This document shows, piece by piece, positions 48,563 to 58,348 of a stretch of 64,000 bases of DNA. The notes under the pieces are model-generated. The model was not told the origin of the DNA. It made no database searches and saw nothing but the letters and a program-made list of their open reading frames with translations. Numbering within the stretch: the stretch's first letter is position 1; the number at the start of each line of letters is the position of its first letter. Both the position numbers and the translations under genes were made by a program. Origin of the DNA: Maribacter polysiphoniae (GTDB lineage Bacteria > Bacteroidota > Bacteroidia > Flavobacteriales > Flavobacteriaceae); the NCBI RefSeq assembly GCF_003148665.1, contig NZ_QGGQ01000001.1, positions 860,133 to 924,132 of the forward strand, written 5' to 3'.

Positions 48563-50005
48563 TTAATTTTCACTAAGACCTACCGCTTCGCCGATTAGTG
48601 TGGCAGAGGTACAGTCATTGATCTTGACATTTACAAAATCCCCCAACTTATAATTTTCTTTAGGAAAAACAGCAACTACGTTCTGTGAGTTACGACCCCT
48701 CCACATGGTGTCATCCTTCTTAGAGGTACCTTCGATCAAGATTTCCTGGATCTTGCCTACATGCCTCTTTGTTCTCAACATGCAATGTTCCCGTTGTAGG
48801 GCAATGATTTCTGAAAGCCTACGCTGTTTTACTTCATTGGGCACATCATCCTTCATTTTTCGGGCGGCCATAGTGCCTGGGCGTTCTGAATATGAGAACA
48901 TATAGCCGTAATCGTACTTGACATAATCGAGGACGGCCAAGGTAGCTTGGTGGTCTTCTTCGGTCTCGGTAGGGAAACCGGAAATCATGTCATGGGACAA
49001 GGCCATATCGGGAATGATTTTTTTGATATCGTCGATCAGCGCAAAATACTCTTCTATCGTATGTAAGCGATTCATCTCCTTTAGGATTCGATTACTTCCG
49101 CTTTGTACTGGCAAATGAATGTGGTTACAGATATTGCGATGCTTTGCCATGGTCTTAATGACGTCCAGATTCATGTCCTGTGGGTTCGAAGTTGAAAACC
49201 GGATACGCATTCCAGGTTGTGCCAAGGCGACCATGTCCAATAGATCGGAAAAATCAACCGCTGTTGCAATTTGCATCTCGGAAGCCTTTGCAAAATCTTT
49301 TTTGAGTCCACCACCATACCATAGGTAACTATCGACGTTCTGTCCGAGTAAGGTTATTTCCCTGTAGCCCTTATCCCAAAGATCGTTTACCTCGTCGATT
49401 ATCGATTGGGGGTCTCTACTGCGTTCACGCCCCCTTGTAAAAGGTACAACGCAAAACGTACACATATTATCACAGCCCCTGGTAATCGATACAAAAGCAC
49501 TTACCCCATTGGAGTTTAGTCTTACCGGGGAAATGTCTCCATAGGTTTCATCTTTGGAAAGAACCACATTGACAGCATCGCGGCCCTCATCGATTTCTTG
49601 GATGAGGTTGGGTAGGTCTTTATAGGCATCAGGGCCTACGACCATATCGACGATCTTTTCCTCTTCGAGCAATTTGCTTTTAAGACGCTCGGCCATACAG
49701 CCCAAAACACCTACTTTCAAATGGGGCCTGTCCTTTTTTATGGCATTGAATTTCTCGAGCCGTTTTCGTACAGTGGCTTCGGCCTTTTCCCGAATTGAGC
49801 AAGTGTTCACCAATACCAAATCGGCAAGTTCCAATTCTTGGGTGGTATTGAATCCTTCATTGGCCAAGATCGAGGCCACGATTTCACTATCTGAAAAATT
49901 CATAGCGCACCCGAAACTCTCTATATATAGATTTCTTGTGTTTTTTTTATCCTTTTTTAAGGAGAGGGCATCCCCCTGAATTGATTCATCAATGATTTTC
50001 TCCAT
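48563..50005 (-). CDS. miaB: tRNA-2-methylthio-N6-isopentenyladenosine methylthiotransferase
   Basis: A 480-residue radical-SAM enzyme that adds a methylthio group to i6A37 of tRNA. An N-terminal UPF0004 domain holds one iron-sulfur cluster (Cys in GCAMN, TCSIRE and GCMAER). The radical-SAM CxxxCxxC is in RGCDNMCTFCV, and a C-terminal TRAM domain follows (about 410-475). About 24 extra N-terminal residues precede the usual start. It leads the operon running to secG, with an exact -7 box and a TTG upstream. Confidence 0.96.
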   Translation of the reverse strand: MEKIIDESIQGDALSLKKDKKNTRNLYIESFGCAMNFSDSEIVASILANEGFNTTQELELADLVLVNTCSIREKAEATVRKRLEKFNAIKKDRPHLKVGVLGCMAERLKSKLLEEEKIVDMVVGPDAYKDLPNLIQEIDEGRDAVNVVLSKDETYGDISPVRLNSNGVSAFVSITRGCDNMCTFCVVPFTRGRERSRDPQSIIDEVNDLWDKGYREITLLGQNVDSYLWYGGGLKKDFAKASEMQIATAVDFSDLLDMVALAQPGMRIRFSTSNPQDMNLDVIKTMAKHRNICNHIHLPVQSGSNRILKEMNRLHTIEEYFALIDDIKKIIPDMALSHDMISGFPTETEEDHQATLAVLDYVKYDYGYMFSYSERPGTMAARKMKDDVPNEVKQRRLSEIIALQREHCMLRTKRHVGKIQEILIEGTSKKDDTMWRGRNSQNVVAVFPKENYKLGDFVNVKINDCTSATLIGEAVGLSEN

Positions 50006-50036
50006 ATATTGACCCCTAGCTTAATAATGGGGGCAG

Positions 50037-50044
50037 CAAAGATA
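50037..50044 (-). promoter_or_regulatory. Promoter of the miaB-secG operon
   Basis: Minus-strand TATCTTTG is an exact -7 match, with TTG at 50068-50066 giving a 21-base spacer. The leader to the miaB ATG is about 27 bases. It is one of the best promoters in the window. Confidence 0.65.
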
Positions 50045-50138
50045 GTGCTTATTCCAATTTAATGACAATATGACAGTATATTTTAGTACTATTTTAGGTT
50101 TTCAATCGTTTAAACCACTGCTTTAAATTGAAGTCATC

Positions 50139-50867
50139 ATGAATTTCACAACATTGTCAAATACAATTGAGGAAAGTAATCCGTTGGATTTTGGTTCCAT
50201 ATTCAGTAAATCCATTGAATTGTTCAAAAATGTCTGGTTACAGGGATTTATAGTGGTTATACTTACCTTTGTGACCATTATCCCTTTCTATGTTTTGGTT
50301 TATGTTCCGTTATTGATTGCCGGGATATCAGATCCTGAAATGTTGAAAAGTGAACAGGTGCCCCCGGTACTTTTAGTATCCATGGTGGTGTTGGTACCTT
50401 TAATGCTTTTAGGTATCATGACAGTAAGTCTTTTGCTTAATGCGGCATTCTTACGCATTTGTAGGAATAAAGATTTGAACCTGACGTATACCGACAATTA
50501 CTTTTACTACTTTAAGAAATCATATGCCTTAAAAGCATTCTTTCTTTCCTTGATTATGTTGGGGCTGATCTCATTGGGGATGTTGGCCTGTGGCTTGGGT
50601 ATTTTTTACTTGATAGTGCCCATCTCATTAATGCCGGCATTCTTGGCCTTTGATGGGGAGTTGACGGCAATGGAGATCGTGAAATCAAGTTTTTCCCTTG
50701 GCAACAAAAATTGGTTGGTGATCTTTGGGTTGATCATCATCATGGGGTTGGTGGCTGAATTAGGGATTTTGCTCTGTTTTGTTGGGGTCTTCTTTACGGC
50801 TATGTTAGCCAAGATCCCTGTTTATTTTATGTATAAGGATGCTATTGGGTTTTCTTCAGAGCCCTGA
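50139..50867 (+). CDS. Integral membrane protein, unknown function
   Basis: A 242-residue protein with about six hydrophobic segments (roughly 35-60, 78-105, 128-150, 150-172, 190-212 and 212-232) and a short soluble N-terminus. No motif of a known transporter or enzyme is seen. Similar flavobacterial proteins carry misleading carotene-oxygenase names in databases, so any such label should be distrusted. It is monocistronic by spacing. Confidence 0.8.
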   Translation: MNFTTLSNTIEESNPLDFGSIFSKSIELFKNVWLQGFIVVILTFVTIIPFYVLVYVPLLIAGISDPEMLKSEQVPPVLLVSMVVLVPLMLLGIMTVSLLLNAAFLRICRNKDLNLTYTDNYFYYFKKSYALKAFFLSLIMLGLISLGMLACGLGIFYLIVPISLMPAFLAFDGELTAMEIVKSSFSLGNKNWLVIFGLIIIMGLVAELGILLCFVGVFFTAMLAKIPVYFMYKDAIGFSSEP

Positions 50868-51026
50868 TTTTTTTAGTCGTAAGTTTTTTTACGCAACGCT
50901 ACTGCCTAGATTGTATCTAATGGATATAACCATAAAATGATTATGAAATGGCCAAATAGATTCCCGATGTCTTGTAGGGTCTTTGTTTTTGCGTTATAGC
51001 TGATCTTTTATACTAAAAATTTTCCC

Positions 51027-52271
51027 ATGAAAAAGAATTTGTTGCTACTTCTGTTTGTAGCCTCATTGGGCTTGGTGTCTTGTGAAAAATCCGATGACGG
51101 AAAATATGCCGATTATTTGGTGGCCAAACCCTTGACCATAAGCAAGTCTGAATTTAAGAACAGTGTTGATGTCGTGGCCCCGGCACCTATAAAGGAATCC
51201 GGGAAAATCTATGCCTATCGGGATTATATTTTTGTGAATGACAAATATCGGGGCGTTCATGTTATTGATAACAGTGACCCGTCTGCCCCAAAAAAGATCT
51301 CGTTCATTAAAATTGCGGGTAACGTGGATATCTCGATAAAGGATGGGTATCTATATGCCGATAGTCTTATGGATTTGGTGGTTCTCGATATTTCGGATAT
51401 CACCCATATCAAAATAGTCACACGTTTGGATAATGTACTTCGGGACAACGTGGTATGGCCCGCTGCTGATTTTTATGAATATGATGGTTTAGATTATGAT
51501 AATGAGGTTTTGTTGGGTTGGGAAACGGTGACCGAACGAAGGCTGGTCACGGAATTTGAGGAAAGATTCACCGTGGACGGGGAATTTTTCGCAAATGCCG
51601 AAACCGTCAGTGATGCCTCGGTAGGACAAGGGGGGTCATTGGCCCGTTTTAAGATCGTGGGGGATTATCTCTATGCCGTTGACAGCCATACGATCAATGT
51701 TTTCAATATACAGGACTTGGAAGCCCCTCAAGACATGGAAGACGTTTATGCCGGTTTTGATATTGAGACTATTTTCAATCGGGATCAGTATTTGTTTTTG
51801 GGAAGCATGCGCGGAATGTATATCTATGACATATCCTCCCCGGCCACACCGACTTTCGTTTCTGAGTTTCAGCATGGTACTGCCTGTGACCCCGTGGTGG
51901 TCGATGGGGATTATGCCTTTGTGACCTTGCGGGGTGGTAATCGGTGTGGGGCAACCGAAAGTGGACTTTTCATCGTAGATATCTCTGATATTGCCAACCC
52001 TGAATTAACGATTAGCTATTCTTTGGATGGCCCCTATGGTCTTGGTGTTAAAGGAGATAAGCTGTTTGTTTGTGATGGTGATTCCGGATTAAAGGTATAC
52101 GATAAGTCCAATGTTGAGGATTTGGTAAGCTTGAATCATTTTAAGGATATCAATACCTTCGATGTCATTCCATTGGAAAATTCGTTGCTTATGGTGGGTG
52201 AGGATGTGCTATATCAATATGAATATCTAGAGGATGATATTAAATTGATAAGTACCTTGGAATTGGATTGA
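51027..52271 (+). CDS. LVIVD-repeat lipoprotein (beta-propeller)
   Basis: A 414-residue lipoprotein (lipobox LVSC, Cys19). The body has several LVIVD units: VHVIDNSDPSAP (about 77), LVVLDISDI (about 117), INVFNIQDLEAP, MYIYDISSPATP and LFIVDISDIANP, each starting one blade of a beta-propeller. These proteins are likely exposed at the cell surface or in the periplasm; no enzyme activity is known for the repeat. A terminator follows before topA. Confidence 0.9.
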   Translation: MKKNLLLLLFVASLGLVSCEKSDDGKYADYLVAKPLTISKSEFKNSVDVVAPAPIKESGKIYAYRDYIFVNDKYRGVHVIDNSDPSAPKKISFIKIAGNVDISIKDGYLYADSLMDLVVLDISDITHIKIVTRLDNVLRDNVVWPAADFYEYDGLDYDNEVLLGWETVTERRLVTEFEERFTVDGEFFANAETVSDASVGQGGSLARFKIVGDYLYAVDSHTINVFNIQDLEAPQDMEDVYAGFDIETIFNRDQYLFLGSMRGMYIYDISSPATPTFVSEFQHGTACDPVVVDGDYAFVTLRGGNRCGATESGLFIVDISDIANPELTISYSLDGPYGLGVKGDKLFVCDGDSGLKVYDKSNVEDLVSLNHFKDINTFDVIPLENSLLMVGEDVLYQYEYLEDDIKLISTLELD

Positions 52272-52293
52272 AAATTGAATTGTTTATACATTT

Positions 52294-52320
52294 AAAAGCC
52301 CGGTAATTCTTGGGCTTTTT
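52294..52320 (+). terminator. Intrinsic terminator of the LVIVD gene
   Basis: AAAAGCCC / GGGCTTTT stem with a ten-base loop followed by T residues. Confidence 0.85.
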
Positions 52321-52364
52321 TAGTACATATATATAAGGTAGCGGCTGTAATTAAAAAAATCAAC

Positions 52365-52372
52365 TACTTTTG
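52365..52372 (+). promoter_or_regulatory. -7 promoter box of topA
   Basis: TACTTTTG matches TAnnTTTG exactly, 19 bases before the topA ATG. No clear TTG is found at the -33 position. Confidence 0.5.
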
Positions 52373-52391
52373 TGTCACGAAAAATCGATGA

Positions 52392-54893
52392 ATGGCAAAG
52401 AATTTAGTTATTGTAGAGTCGCCGGCAAAGGCAAAGACCATAGAGAAATTTTTAGGTAAGGATTTTAAGGTAGAGTCAAGTTTTGGACATATTGCCGATT
52501 TACCTTCAAAGGAATTGGGTGTTGATGTTGACAATGGTTTTAAACCCAAGTATATAGTCGATAAGGAAAAGAAGGCCCTTGTAAAAAAACTAAAGGATTT
52601 AGCGAAAAAAGCCGAGACCATCTGGTTGGCGAGTGATGAGGACCGGGAAGGGGAAGCCATATCATGGCATCTTTCCGAGACCTTGGAATTGGACAAGAGC
52701 AAGACCAAAAGGATCGTTTTCAATTCGATCACCAAATCAGCGATACAGAAGGCCATTGAGAATCCACGGGAGATAAATTATAATCTAGTGAACGCCCAAC
52801 AGGCCAGAAGGGTGTTGGATCGTTTGGTAGGGTATCAGTTGTCCCCGGTACTTTGGAAAAAAATAAAACCAGGACTCTCTGCAGGTCGTGTACAGTCGGT
52901 CGCTGTGCGATTGATTGTGGAGCGCGAACGTGAGATCGAGGCATTTACCCCAACAGCTTCTTTTAAGATCTCTGCTGAGTTTAAAACGGAAAGTGGTAGT
53001 GTGTTTACCGCTAAATTGGGGAAAACGTTTGCGACTAAGAAAGAGGCTGAGGCCTTTTTAAAGAAAAACATCGAAGCAGGTTATTCCATAGGAAACTTGG
53101 ATAAAAAGCCTGCGAAAAAATCGCCATCCGCGCCATTTACCACATCGACCTTGCAGCAGGAAGCTGCACGGAAACTCTATTTCTCAGTGGGTAGGACCAT
53201 GCAGGTAGCACAACGTTTGTATGAGGCGGGACTTATCACCTACATGAGAACAGACAGTGTCAACCTTTCCGGTGAGGCGATTACTGCGGCAAAAGATGCT
53301 ATTGTTGATAATTACGGGGAGGAATACAGCACTGTAAGGAACTTCAAGGGGAAGACCAAAGGGGCACAAGAGGCTCACGAGGCCATTCGACCTACGGATA
53401 TGACAAGACAATCCCCTTCGTTGGAGCGGGATCAATCCAAGTTGTACGATTTGATTTGGAAAAGGACCATTGCATCGCAAATGAGTGATGCCCAATTGGA
53501 ACGTACCAATGTAAAAATAAAGGCTACTACACATAACGAGGAATTCACAGCGAATGGTGAGATAATCAAGTTCGATGGTTTTCTGAAAGTATATATGGAA
53601 GGGCTCGATGACGAGGATATCTCCGAAGAGCAAGAGGGAATGTTGCCCCCGATGAAAGTGGGCGATACGCTATATAATAATTTTATTACTGCCACTGAGC
53701 GCTTCACCAGGCCTCCATATAGGTTTACCGAAGCTACCTTGGTTAAAAAGCTTGAGGAACTTGGGATAGGAAGACCTTCTACCTATGCGCCAACCATATC
53801 AACCATCCAGAATAGGGGTTATGTTGAAAAAGGCACTGTTGATGGTGTCGAAAGAAAATATATCCAGTTTGTCCTTAAGGCAGGTGCGGTAAAAGAAAAG
53901 GAATTGGTTGAGGCCGTTGGGTCCGATAAAGGTAAAATGGTGCCAACCGATATAGGAATGATCGTCAATGATTTCCTTGTCAGCCATTTTTCGAATATCC
54001 TGGATTATAACTTTACAGCCAAGGTCGAAGAGGATTTTGATGAAATCGCGCACGGTGAAGAGGATTGGCAAAAAGTGATGAGTGATTTCTACAAGGATTT
54101 CCATCCTACGGTTCTCGATGTTGAGGAAAATGCCGATAGGGCCAGTGGAGAGAGGGTATTAGGCAAGGATCCGAAGACAGGTAAACAGGTCTCGGTTCGT
54201 TTGGGAAGATTCGGGCCAATGGTGCAGATAGGTACCGTTGATGATGAGGAGAAACCACAATTTGCCAGTTTGGCCCCGGACCAATCCTTGAATACGATAA
54301 CATTTGAAGAGGCGATGGACCTGTTTAAACTCCCTAGGAAGTTGGGTGATTTCGAAGGTGAGGAAATTGAAGCCAATGTAGGTCGTTTTGGTCCCTATGT
54401 GAAATTTGGTAAAAAGTTCGTTTCATTGGCCAAGGGTGAAAGTGCCATGGATATTTCCTTGGATCGGGCCATAGAGCTGATCAAGGAAAAACAGAAAGCC
54501 GATGCACCGATTGCATCCTATGAGGATAAGGATGTGGTTAAAGGGGTTGGGCGTTTTGGACCGTTTATCAAATGGGATGGCATGTTCATTAACGTGAACA
54601 AGAAATATGATTTTGATAATCTTACCCAAGCTGATATAGAGGAGTTGATCGAAGCCAAAAAGCAAAAGGAAATCGATAAGCTCGTACAGGAATGGCCCGA
54701 AGAGGGAATCCGTATCGAAAAGGCTAGATGGGGAAGACATAATATATTAAAAGGAAAAGTAAAGGTTGAGCTCGCAAAAACCGTTGATGCGGCAAAGATG
54801 TCCTTGGAAGAAGCAAAGGCGTTGATTGAAAAGAAATCCCCTAAACGAAAAACAAAGGCGAAACCTAAAACAAAACCTAAAGCTAAAAAATAA
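52392..54893 (+). CDS. topA: DNA topoisomerase I
   Basis: A type IA topoisomerase of 833 residues that relaxes negative supercoils. A Toprim domain (about 1-115; ESPAKAKTI with Glu8 and the SDEDREGE acidic triad) precedes the core, with the active Tyr in GLITYMRTDS (near 285). The C-terminus has several topoisomerase I repeat modules (RFGP motifs near 610, 660 and 720) instead of Cys4 zinc ribbons, and a Lys-rich tail. It is two bases ahead of the arginase-fold gene. Confidence 0.97.
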   Translation: MAKNLVIVESPAKAKTIEKFLGKDFKVESSFGHIADLPSKELGVDVDNGFKPKYIVDKEKKALVKKLKDLAKKAETIWLASDEDREGEAISWHLSETLELDKSKTKRIVFNSITKSAIQKAIENPREINYNLVNAQQARRVLDRLVGYQLSPVLWKKIKPGLSAGRVQSVAVRLIVEREREIEAFTPTASFKISAEFKTESGSVFTAKLGKTFATKKEAEAFLKKNIEAGYSIGNLDKKPAKKSPSAPFTTSTLQQEAARKLYFSVGRTMQVAQRLYEAGLITYMRTDSVNLSGEAITAAKDAIVDNYGEEYSTVRNFKGKTKGAQEAHEAIRPTDMTRQSPSLERDQSKLYDLIWKRTIASQMSDAQLERTNVKIKATTHNEEFTANGEIIKFDGFLKVYMEGLDDEDISEEQEGMLPPMKVGDTLYNNFITATERFTRPPYRFTEATLVKKLEELGIGRPSTYAPTISTIQNRGYVEKGTVDGVERKYIQFVLKAGAVKEKELVEAVGSDKGKMVPTDIGMIVNDFLVSHFSNILDYNFTAKVEEDFDEIAHGEEDWQKVMSDFYKDFHPTVLDVEENADRASGERVLGKDPKTGKQVSVRLGRFGPMVQIGTVDDEEKPQFASLAPDQSLNTITFEEAMDLFKLPRKLGDFEGEEIEANVGRFGPYVKFGKKFVSLAKGESAMDISLDRAIELIKEKQKADAPIASYEDKDVVKGVGRFGPFIKWDGMFINVNKKYDFDNLTQADIEELIEAKKQKEIDKLVQEWPEEGIRIEKARWGRHNILKGKVKVELAKTVDAAKMSLEEAKALIEKKSPKRKTKAKPKTKPKAKK

Positions 54894-54895
54894 GT

Positions 54896-56053
54896 ATGGC
54901 ATTCGATTTTTTGGTTCCTGTAGAAGATAGGGTATTGGCCCATACCGAATTACTGCCCCCACAGGCCCTTGGAAGACATATTTACCCCCACACCAAGAAG
55001 GAAGGCCTACCTGTTCTTGCGAATGCCACCATCGCCATCCTGGGCGTTAAGGAGTCTCGCAATGCCTTCGAGAAAAAAACCGAGAAATTAGATGTTTCCG
55101 CGATTAGGATACAGTTGTACAAGCTATTGTTGGGCAATTGGGATTCAACCATAGTTGATATGGGTGATATAGAGGAAGGTGAAACCGTTGATGATACGTA
55201 TTTCGTCGTAAAGGAAATAGTGGCCGGCTTGCTTGAAGAGAATATTATCCCCGTTATTTTAGGAGCGACCCAAGATATCACATATCCCGCATATCGTGCT
55301 TTTGACGGTATAAAGGATATGGTCAATTTAGTGGCTATCGATAGCCGTTTTGATTTTGGGATGGAAGATGAACTGATATCTTCCCATTCCTATATGAGTA
55401 AGATTATTACGGATAAGCCCAATAATCTCTTTAATTTCTCGAATTTAGGGTATCAGAGTTATTTTAATGCCCAAGAAGAGAAAGATCTAATGGATCGCCT
55501 TTTTTTTGATGCCTATAGGTTGGGTGAATTAATAAACGATATTTCCCTGGCAGAACCTGTTTTGCGTAATGCACACATGGTAAGCTTGGATACGCGGTCT
55601 ATCAAATCGAGTGAAATAGGGGTGTCTCCCAATTTTTCACCCAATGGTTTTGATGGTCGTGAAATTTGTGCCATTGCAAGATATGCAGGGTTAAGTGATA
55701 AGGTCAGTATCTTTGGTATCTATGAAATGGAGAACATTGACCAATCATGCCAATTATTGGCACAGATCATATGGTACTTCATAGAAGGGGTGAATTTTAG
55801 GATCGAGGAATCCCCTTATTCAAGAACAGACGATTTCACAAAGTATACCGTACCAACCGATACTGAGCAGTTGGTCTATTATAAGAGCCATCTTACCGAA
55901 AGATGGTGGGTAGAGGTACCTTCAATTTTGACTTCACATACTAAAGCCAATTCGGTTGCGTTATTACCTTGCACCGAACAGGACTATTTTGATGCATGCA
56001 ACGAGATTATTCCTGAAAGGTGGTTTAAGGCTTACAGAAAAGGCTTTAACTGA
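54896..56053 (+). CDS. Arginase-fold protein (annotated-type formimidoylglutamase), probably not a metal enzyme
   Basis: A 385-residue member of the ureohydrolase (arginase/formimidoylglutamase) superfamily. The binuclear manganese motifs are altered. GGDHS reads GATQD (His lost, Gln); DAHxD reads DSRFD (Asp kept, His to Arg); SxDxD reads SLDTR (second Asp to Arg). Three of the six usual ligands are thus gone, so hydrolysis of guanidino or formimino groups is doubtful. It starts two bases after topA and sits 119 bases upstream of gldK, a conserved-looking place in Flavobacteriaceae. A structural role in gliding is a guess. Confidence 0.85.
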   Translation: MAFDFLVPVEDRVLAHTELLPPQALGRHIYPHTKKEGLPVLANATIAILGVKESRNAFEKKTEKLDVSAIRIQLYKLLLGNWDSTIVDMGDIEEGETVDDTYFVVKEIVAGLLEENIIPVILGATQDITYPAYRAFDGIKDMVNLVAIDSRFDFGMEDELISSHSYMSKIITDKPNNLFNFSNLGYQSYFNAQEEKDLMDRLFFDAYRLGELINDISLAEPVLRNAHMVSLDTRSIKSSEIGVSPNFSPNGFDGREICAIARYAGLSDKVSIFGIYEMENIDQSCQLLAQIIWYFIEGVNFRIEESPYSRTDDFTKYTVPTDTEQLVYYKSHLTERWWVEVPSILTSHTKANSVALLPCTEQDYFDACNEIIPERWFKAYRKGFN

Positions 56054-56073
56054 TTAAAAAAAAGTAGACGATA

Positions 56074-56090
56074 ATTGTATAACATACAAT
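56074..56090. promoter_or_regulatory. Inverted repeat upstream of gldK
   Basis: ATTGTAT-AAC-ATACAAT is a perfect seven-base inverted repeat about 80 bases before gldK. It could be an operator or a weak terminator for topA; there is no strong T-run. Confidence 0.35.
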
Positions 56091-56130
56091 AATTTACCCA
56101 AAACGTAGTTTTAGAGAGTAGAATAATAAT

Positions 56131-56138
56131 TGTGTTTG
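56131..56138 (+). promoter_or_regulatory. Putative -7 box of the gldKLMN operon
   Basis: TGTGTTTG differs from TAnnTTTG at one base and lies 34 bases before the gldK ATG. Confidence 0.35.
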
Positions 56139-56172
56139 CATTTATAACCTTAATCGAAATTTAACCTAAAGT

Positions 56173-57528
56173 ATGAAGAAGCTATTGTTATCATCTATAG
56201 CATTTGTTTTTTTGCTCACCAGTTGTGGGTCCAAAACAAAAGGAGAGCTAGTCGGCGTCCAGGGTAAGAAGTGGTACCCGGAAAAACCTTATGGAATGGA
56301 ATTAATCCCACGCGGATCTTTCATCATGGGTAAAAGTGAGGAAGACCAAGCCAAACTTCTCAATGCACCTACCAAAACAGTTACTGTACGGTCGTTCTAT
56401 ATGGATGACACTGAGATCACGAATAGTGAGTATCGTCAATTTGTTGAATGGGTCAAAGATTCCATTGCAAGAACAAGGTTGGCTATTTTGGCCGATGAGT
56501 TGGGGCTAGGACCAGAAGATGGCGGAATTGGTGATTATGCCTTCAAGGATGCGGATACTACCAAGGCATCGGTGTATGACAAATATATGTTGGACAACTA
56601 CTCAGGAATGGGTGAAACAGGTTATGAAGGTCGTGCACTCAATAAGGATGTGGATCTGGTATGGGACACTTCGGAATATCCTGATGAATATTATACCGAG
56701 GTAATGGATTCGCTGTACATTCCTGAAGATGAGTCATACAATGGTCAAAGGACTATTGATGTTACTACCTTGAAGTACAAGTATAGTTGGATGGATATAG
56801 AGGCTGCTGCCCGGTCTAGAAACGGTAAAAGAAAAGACTTTATAAAACATGAGGAGTTGGAAATCTATCCAGATACCACGGTTTGGATCAGGGATTTTGA
56901 ATACTCCTACAACGAGCCAATGCACAACGATTATTTTTGGCATGATGCCTATAGTGAATACCCAGTTGTCGGTATTTCTTGGAAGCAAGCCAAGGCTTTC
57001 TGTAATTGGAGGACCAAGTTCAAAAATGATGACCAGAAAAGTAAAGGCAAACAATTCGTGAATAAATTTAGATTACCAACCGAAGCGGAATGGGAATATG
57101 CCGCAAGAGGTGGTATAGAAGGAGGTACATATCCTTGGGGTGGTCCTTATGTTATTAGTGATACGGGTTGCTTTATGGCAAACTTTAAACCGCAGCGTGG
57201 CGATTATGCCGCTGACCAGGCACTATACACTGTAGAGGCCAAATCATATGAGCCCAACGATTTTAACCTGTACAATATGGCAGGTAATGTTTCGGAATGG
57301 ACGGATTCAAGTTATGATCCCAGTTCTTATGAATTTGTATCTACCATGAATCCCAATGGAGGTGACGAACAAAATGCTAGAAAGGTAATCAGGGGAGGTT
57401 CCTGGAAAGATGTTGCCTATTTCTTGCAAGTCAGTACAAGGGATTATGAATATGCCGATTCTGCCCGTAGTTATGTAGGGTTTAGAACAGTACAGGATTA
57501 TATGGGTGAGGAAGATTCAACACAATAA
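56173..57528 (+). CDS. gldK: Gliding motility/type IX secretion lipoprotein GldK
   Basis: A 451-residue lipoprotein (lipobox LTSC, Cys18) with a formylglycine-generating-enzyme-like (FGE-sulfatase) domain. The blocks RLPTEAEWEYAARGG, NMAGNVSEWT and VIRGGSWKD are typical. GldK and GldN form the periplasmic ring of the type IX secretion system linked to the outer membrane. It is the first gene of the gldKLMN set. Confidence 0.97.
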   Translation: MKKLLLSSIAFVFLLTSCGSKTKGELVGVQGKKWYPEKPYGMELIPRGSFIMGKSEEDQAKLLNAPTKTVTVRSFYMDDTEITNSEYRQFVEWVKDSIARTRLAILADELGLGPEDGGIGDYAFKDADTTKASVYDKYMLDNYSGMGETGYEGRALNKDVDLVWDTSEYPDEYYTEVMDSLYIPEDESYNGQRTIDVTTLKYKYSWMDIEAAARSRNGKRKDFIKHEELEIYPDTTVWIRDFEYSYNEPMHNDYFWHDAYSEYPVVGISWKQAKAFCNWRTKFKNDDQKSKGKQFVNKFRLPTEAEWEYAARGGIEGGTYPWGGPYVISDTGCFMANFKPQRGDYAADQALYTVEAKSYEPNDFNLYNMAGNVSEWTDSSYDPSSYEFVSTMNPNGGDEQNARKVIRGGSWKDVAYFLQVSTRDYEYADSARSYVGFRTVQDYMGEEDSTQ

Positions 57529-57639
57529 AATATCATAATACATTATAAATACATTTCAATTCCTACTAAGGAAGGAGAAAGAAATCAAACGTTAACCAAA
57601 TACTTATTATTAACATAAACTAAAATTAAATTTAAAATT

Positions 57640-58293
57640 ATGGCACAGTCAAAATCAACAAAAAAATTATTTAACATGGCTTACGGGCTTGGAGCATCGG
57701 TAGTGATTATTGGTGCATTGTTCAAGATCCTTCACTGGGAGTTCGGTCCTTTAACAGGTGGACTTTTATTAGCGGTAGGTCTTATTACAGAAGCATTGAT
57801 CTTTGCTATTAGTGCATTCGAACCAGTAGACGATGAATACGATTGGTCATTGGTATACCCAGAATTAGCTGGTGGAATGACCAGTGGTGGTAAGAAAAAT
57901 GAACTTGCAGAGATTAAGGAAACTGAAACTTCCCTGTCCAAAAAATTGGATAACTTATTGGAAGAAGCCGGTATCGATGCCAGTCTTATGGAAAGCTTAG
58001 GTTCTAGTATCAAGAATTTTGAAGGTGCAGCAAAAGGTATCGCCCCTACTGTGGATGCCATGGAATCTACCAAAAAATATTCTGATGAAATGGTACAAGC
58101 TGCCGCTCAAATGGAATCTTTGAACAGTTTGTATAAAGTACAATTAGAGAGTGCTAGCAGACAAGCAAGTGTCAACGAGGAAGTAGTGCAAAATGCAAGT
58201 GCACTCAAAGATCAAATGGAATCTTTAGCCACTAACCTATCTTCTTTGAACGGAGTATACGGTGGTATGTTAACTGCAATGAATAGAAACTAA
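57640..58293 (+). CDS. gldL: Type IX secretion motor protein GldL
   Basis: A 217-residue inner-membrane protein with two helices (about 14-34 and 40-60; KILHWEFGPLTGG lies between them, and the Glu after the second could take part in proton flow) and a long helical cytoplasmic tail with coiled-coil pattern (about 85-215). GldL with GldM forms the proton-driven motor of type IX secretion and gliding. It lies 111 bases after gldK, close enough for the same operon. Confidence 0.97.
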   Translation: MAQSKSTKKLFNMAYGLGASVVIIGALFKILHWEFGPLTGGLLLAVGLITEALIFAISAFEPVDDEYDWSLVYPELAGGMTSGGKKNELAEIKETETSLSKKLDNLLEEAGIDASLMESLGSSIKNFEGAAKGIAPTVDAMESTKKYSDEMVQAAAQMESLNSLYKVQLESASRQASVNEEVVQNASALKDQMESLATNLSSLNGVYGGMLTAMNRN

Positions 58294-58348
58294 TTAGAAC
58301 GTTAGTCCAAATCCAAATCAATTAATCATTAATACCTAATTAGAAAAA

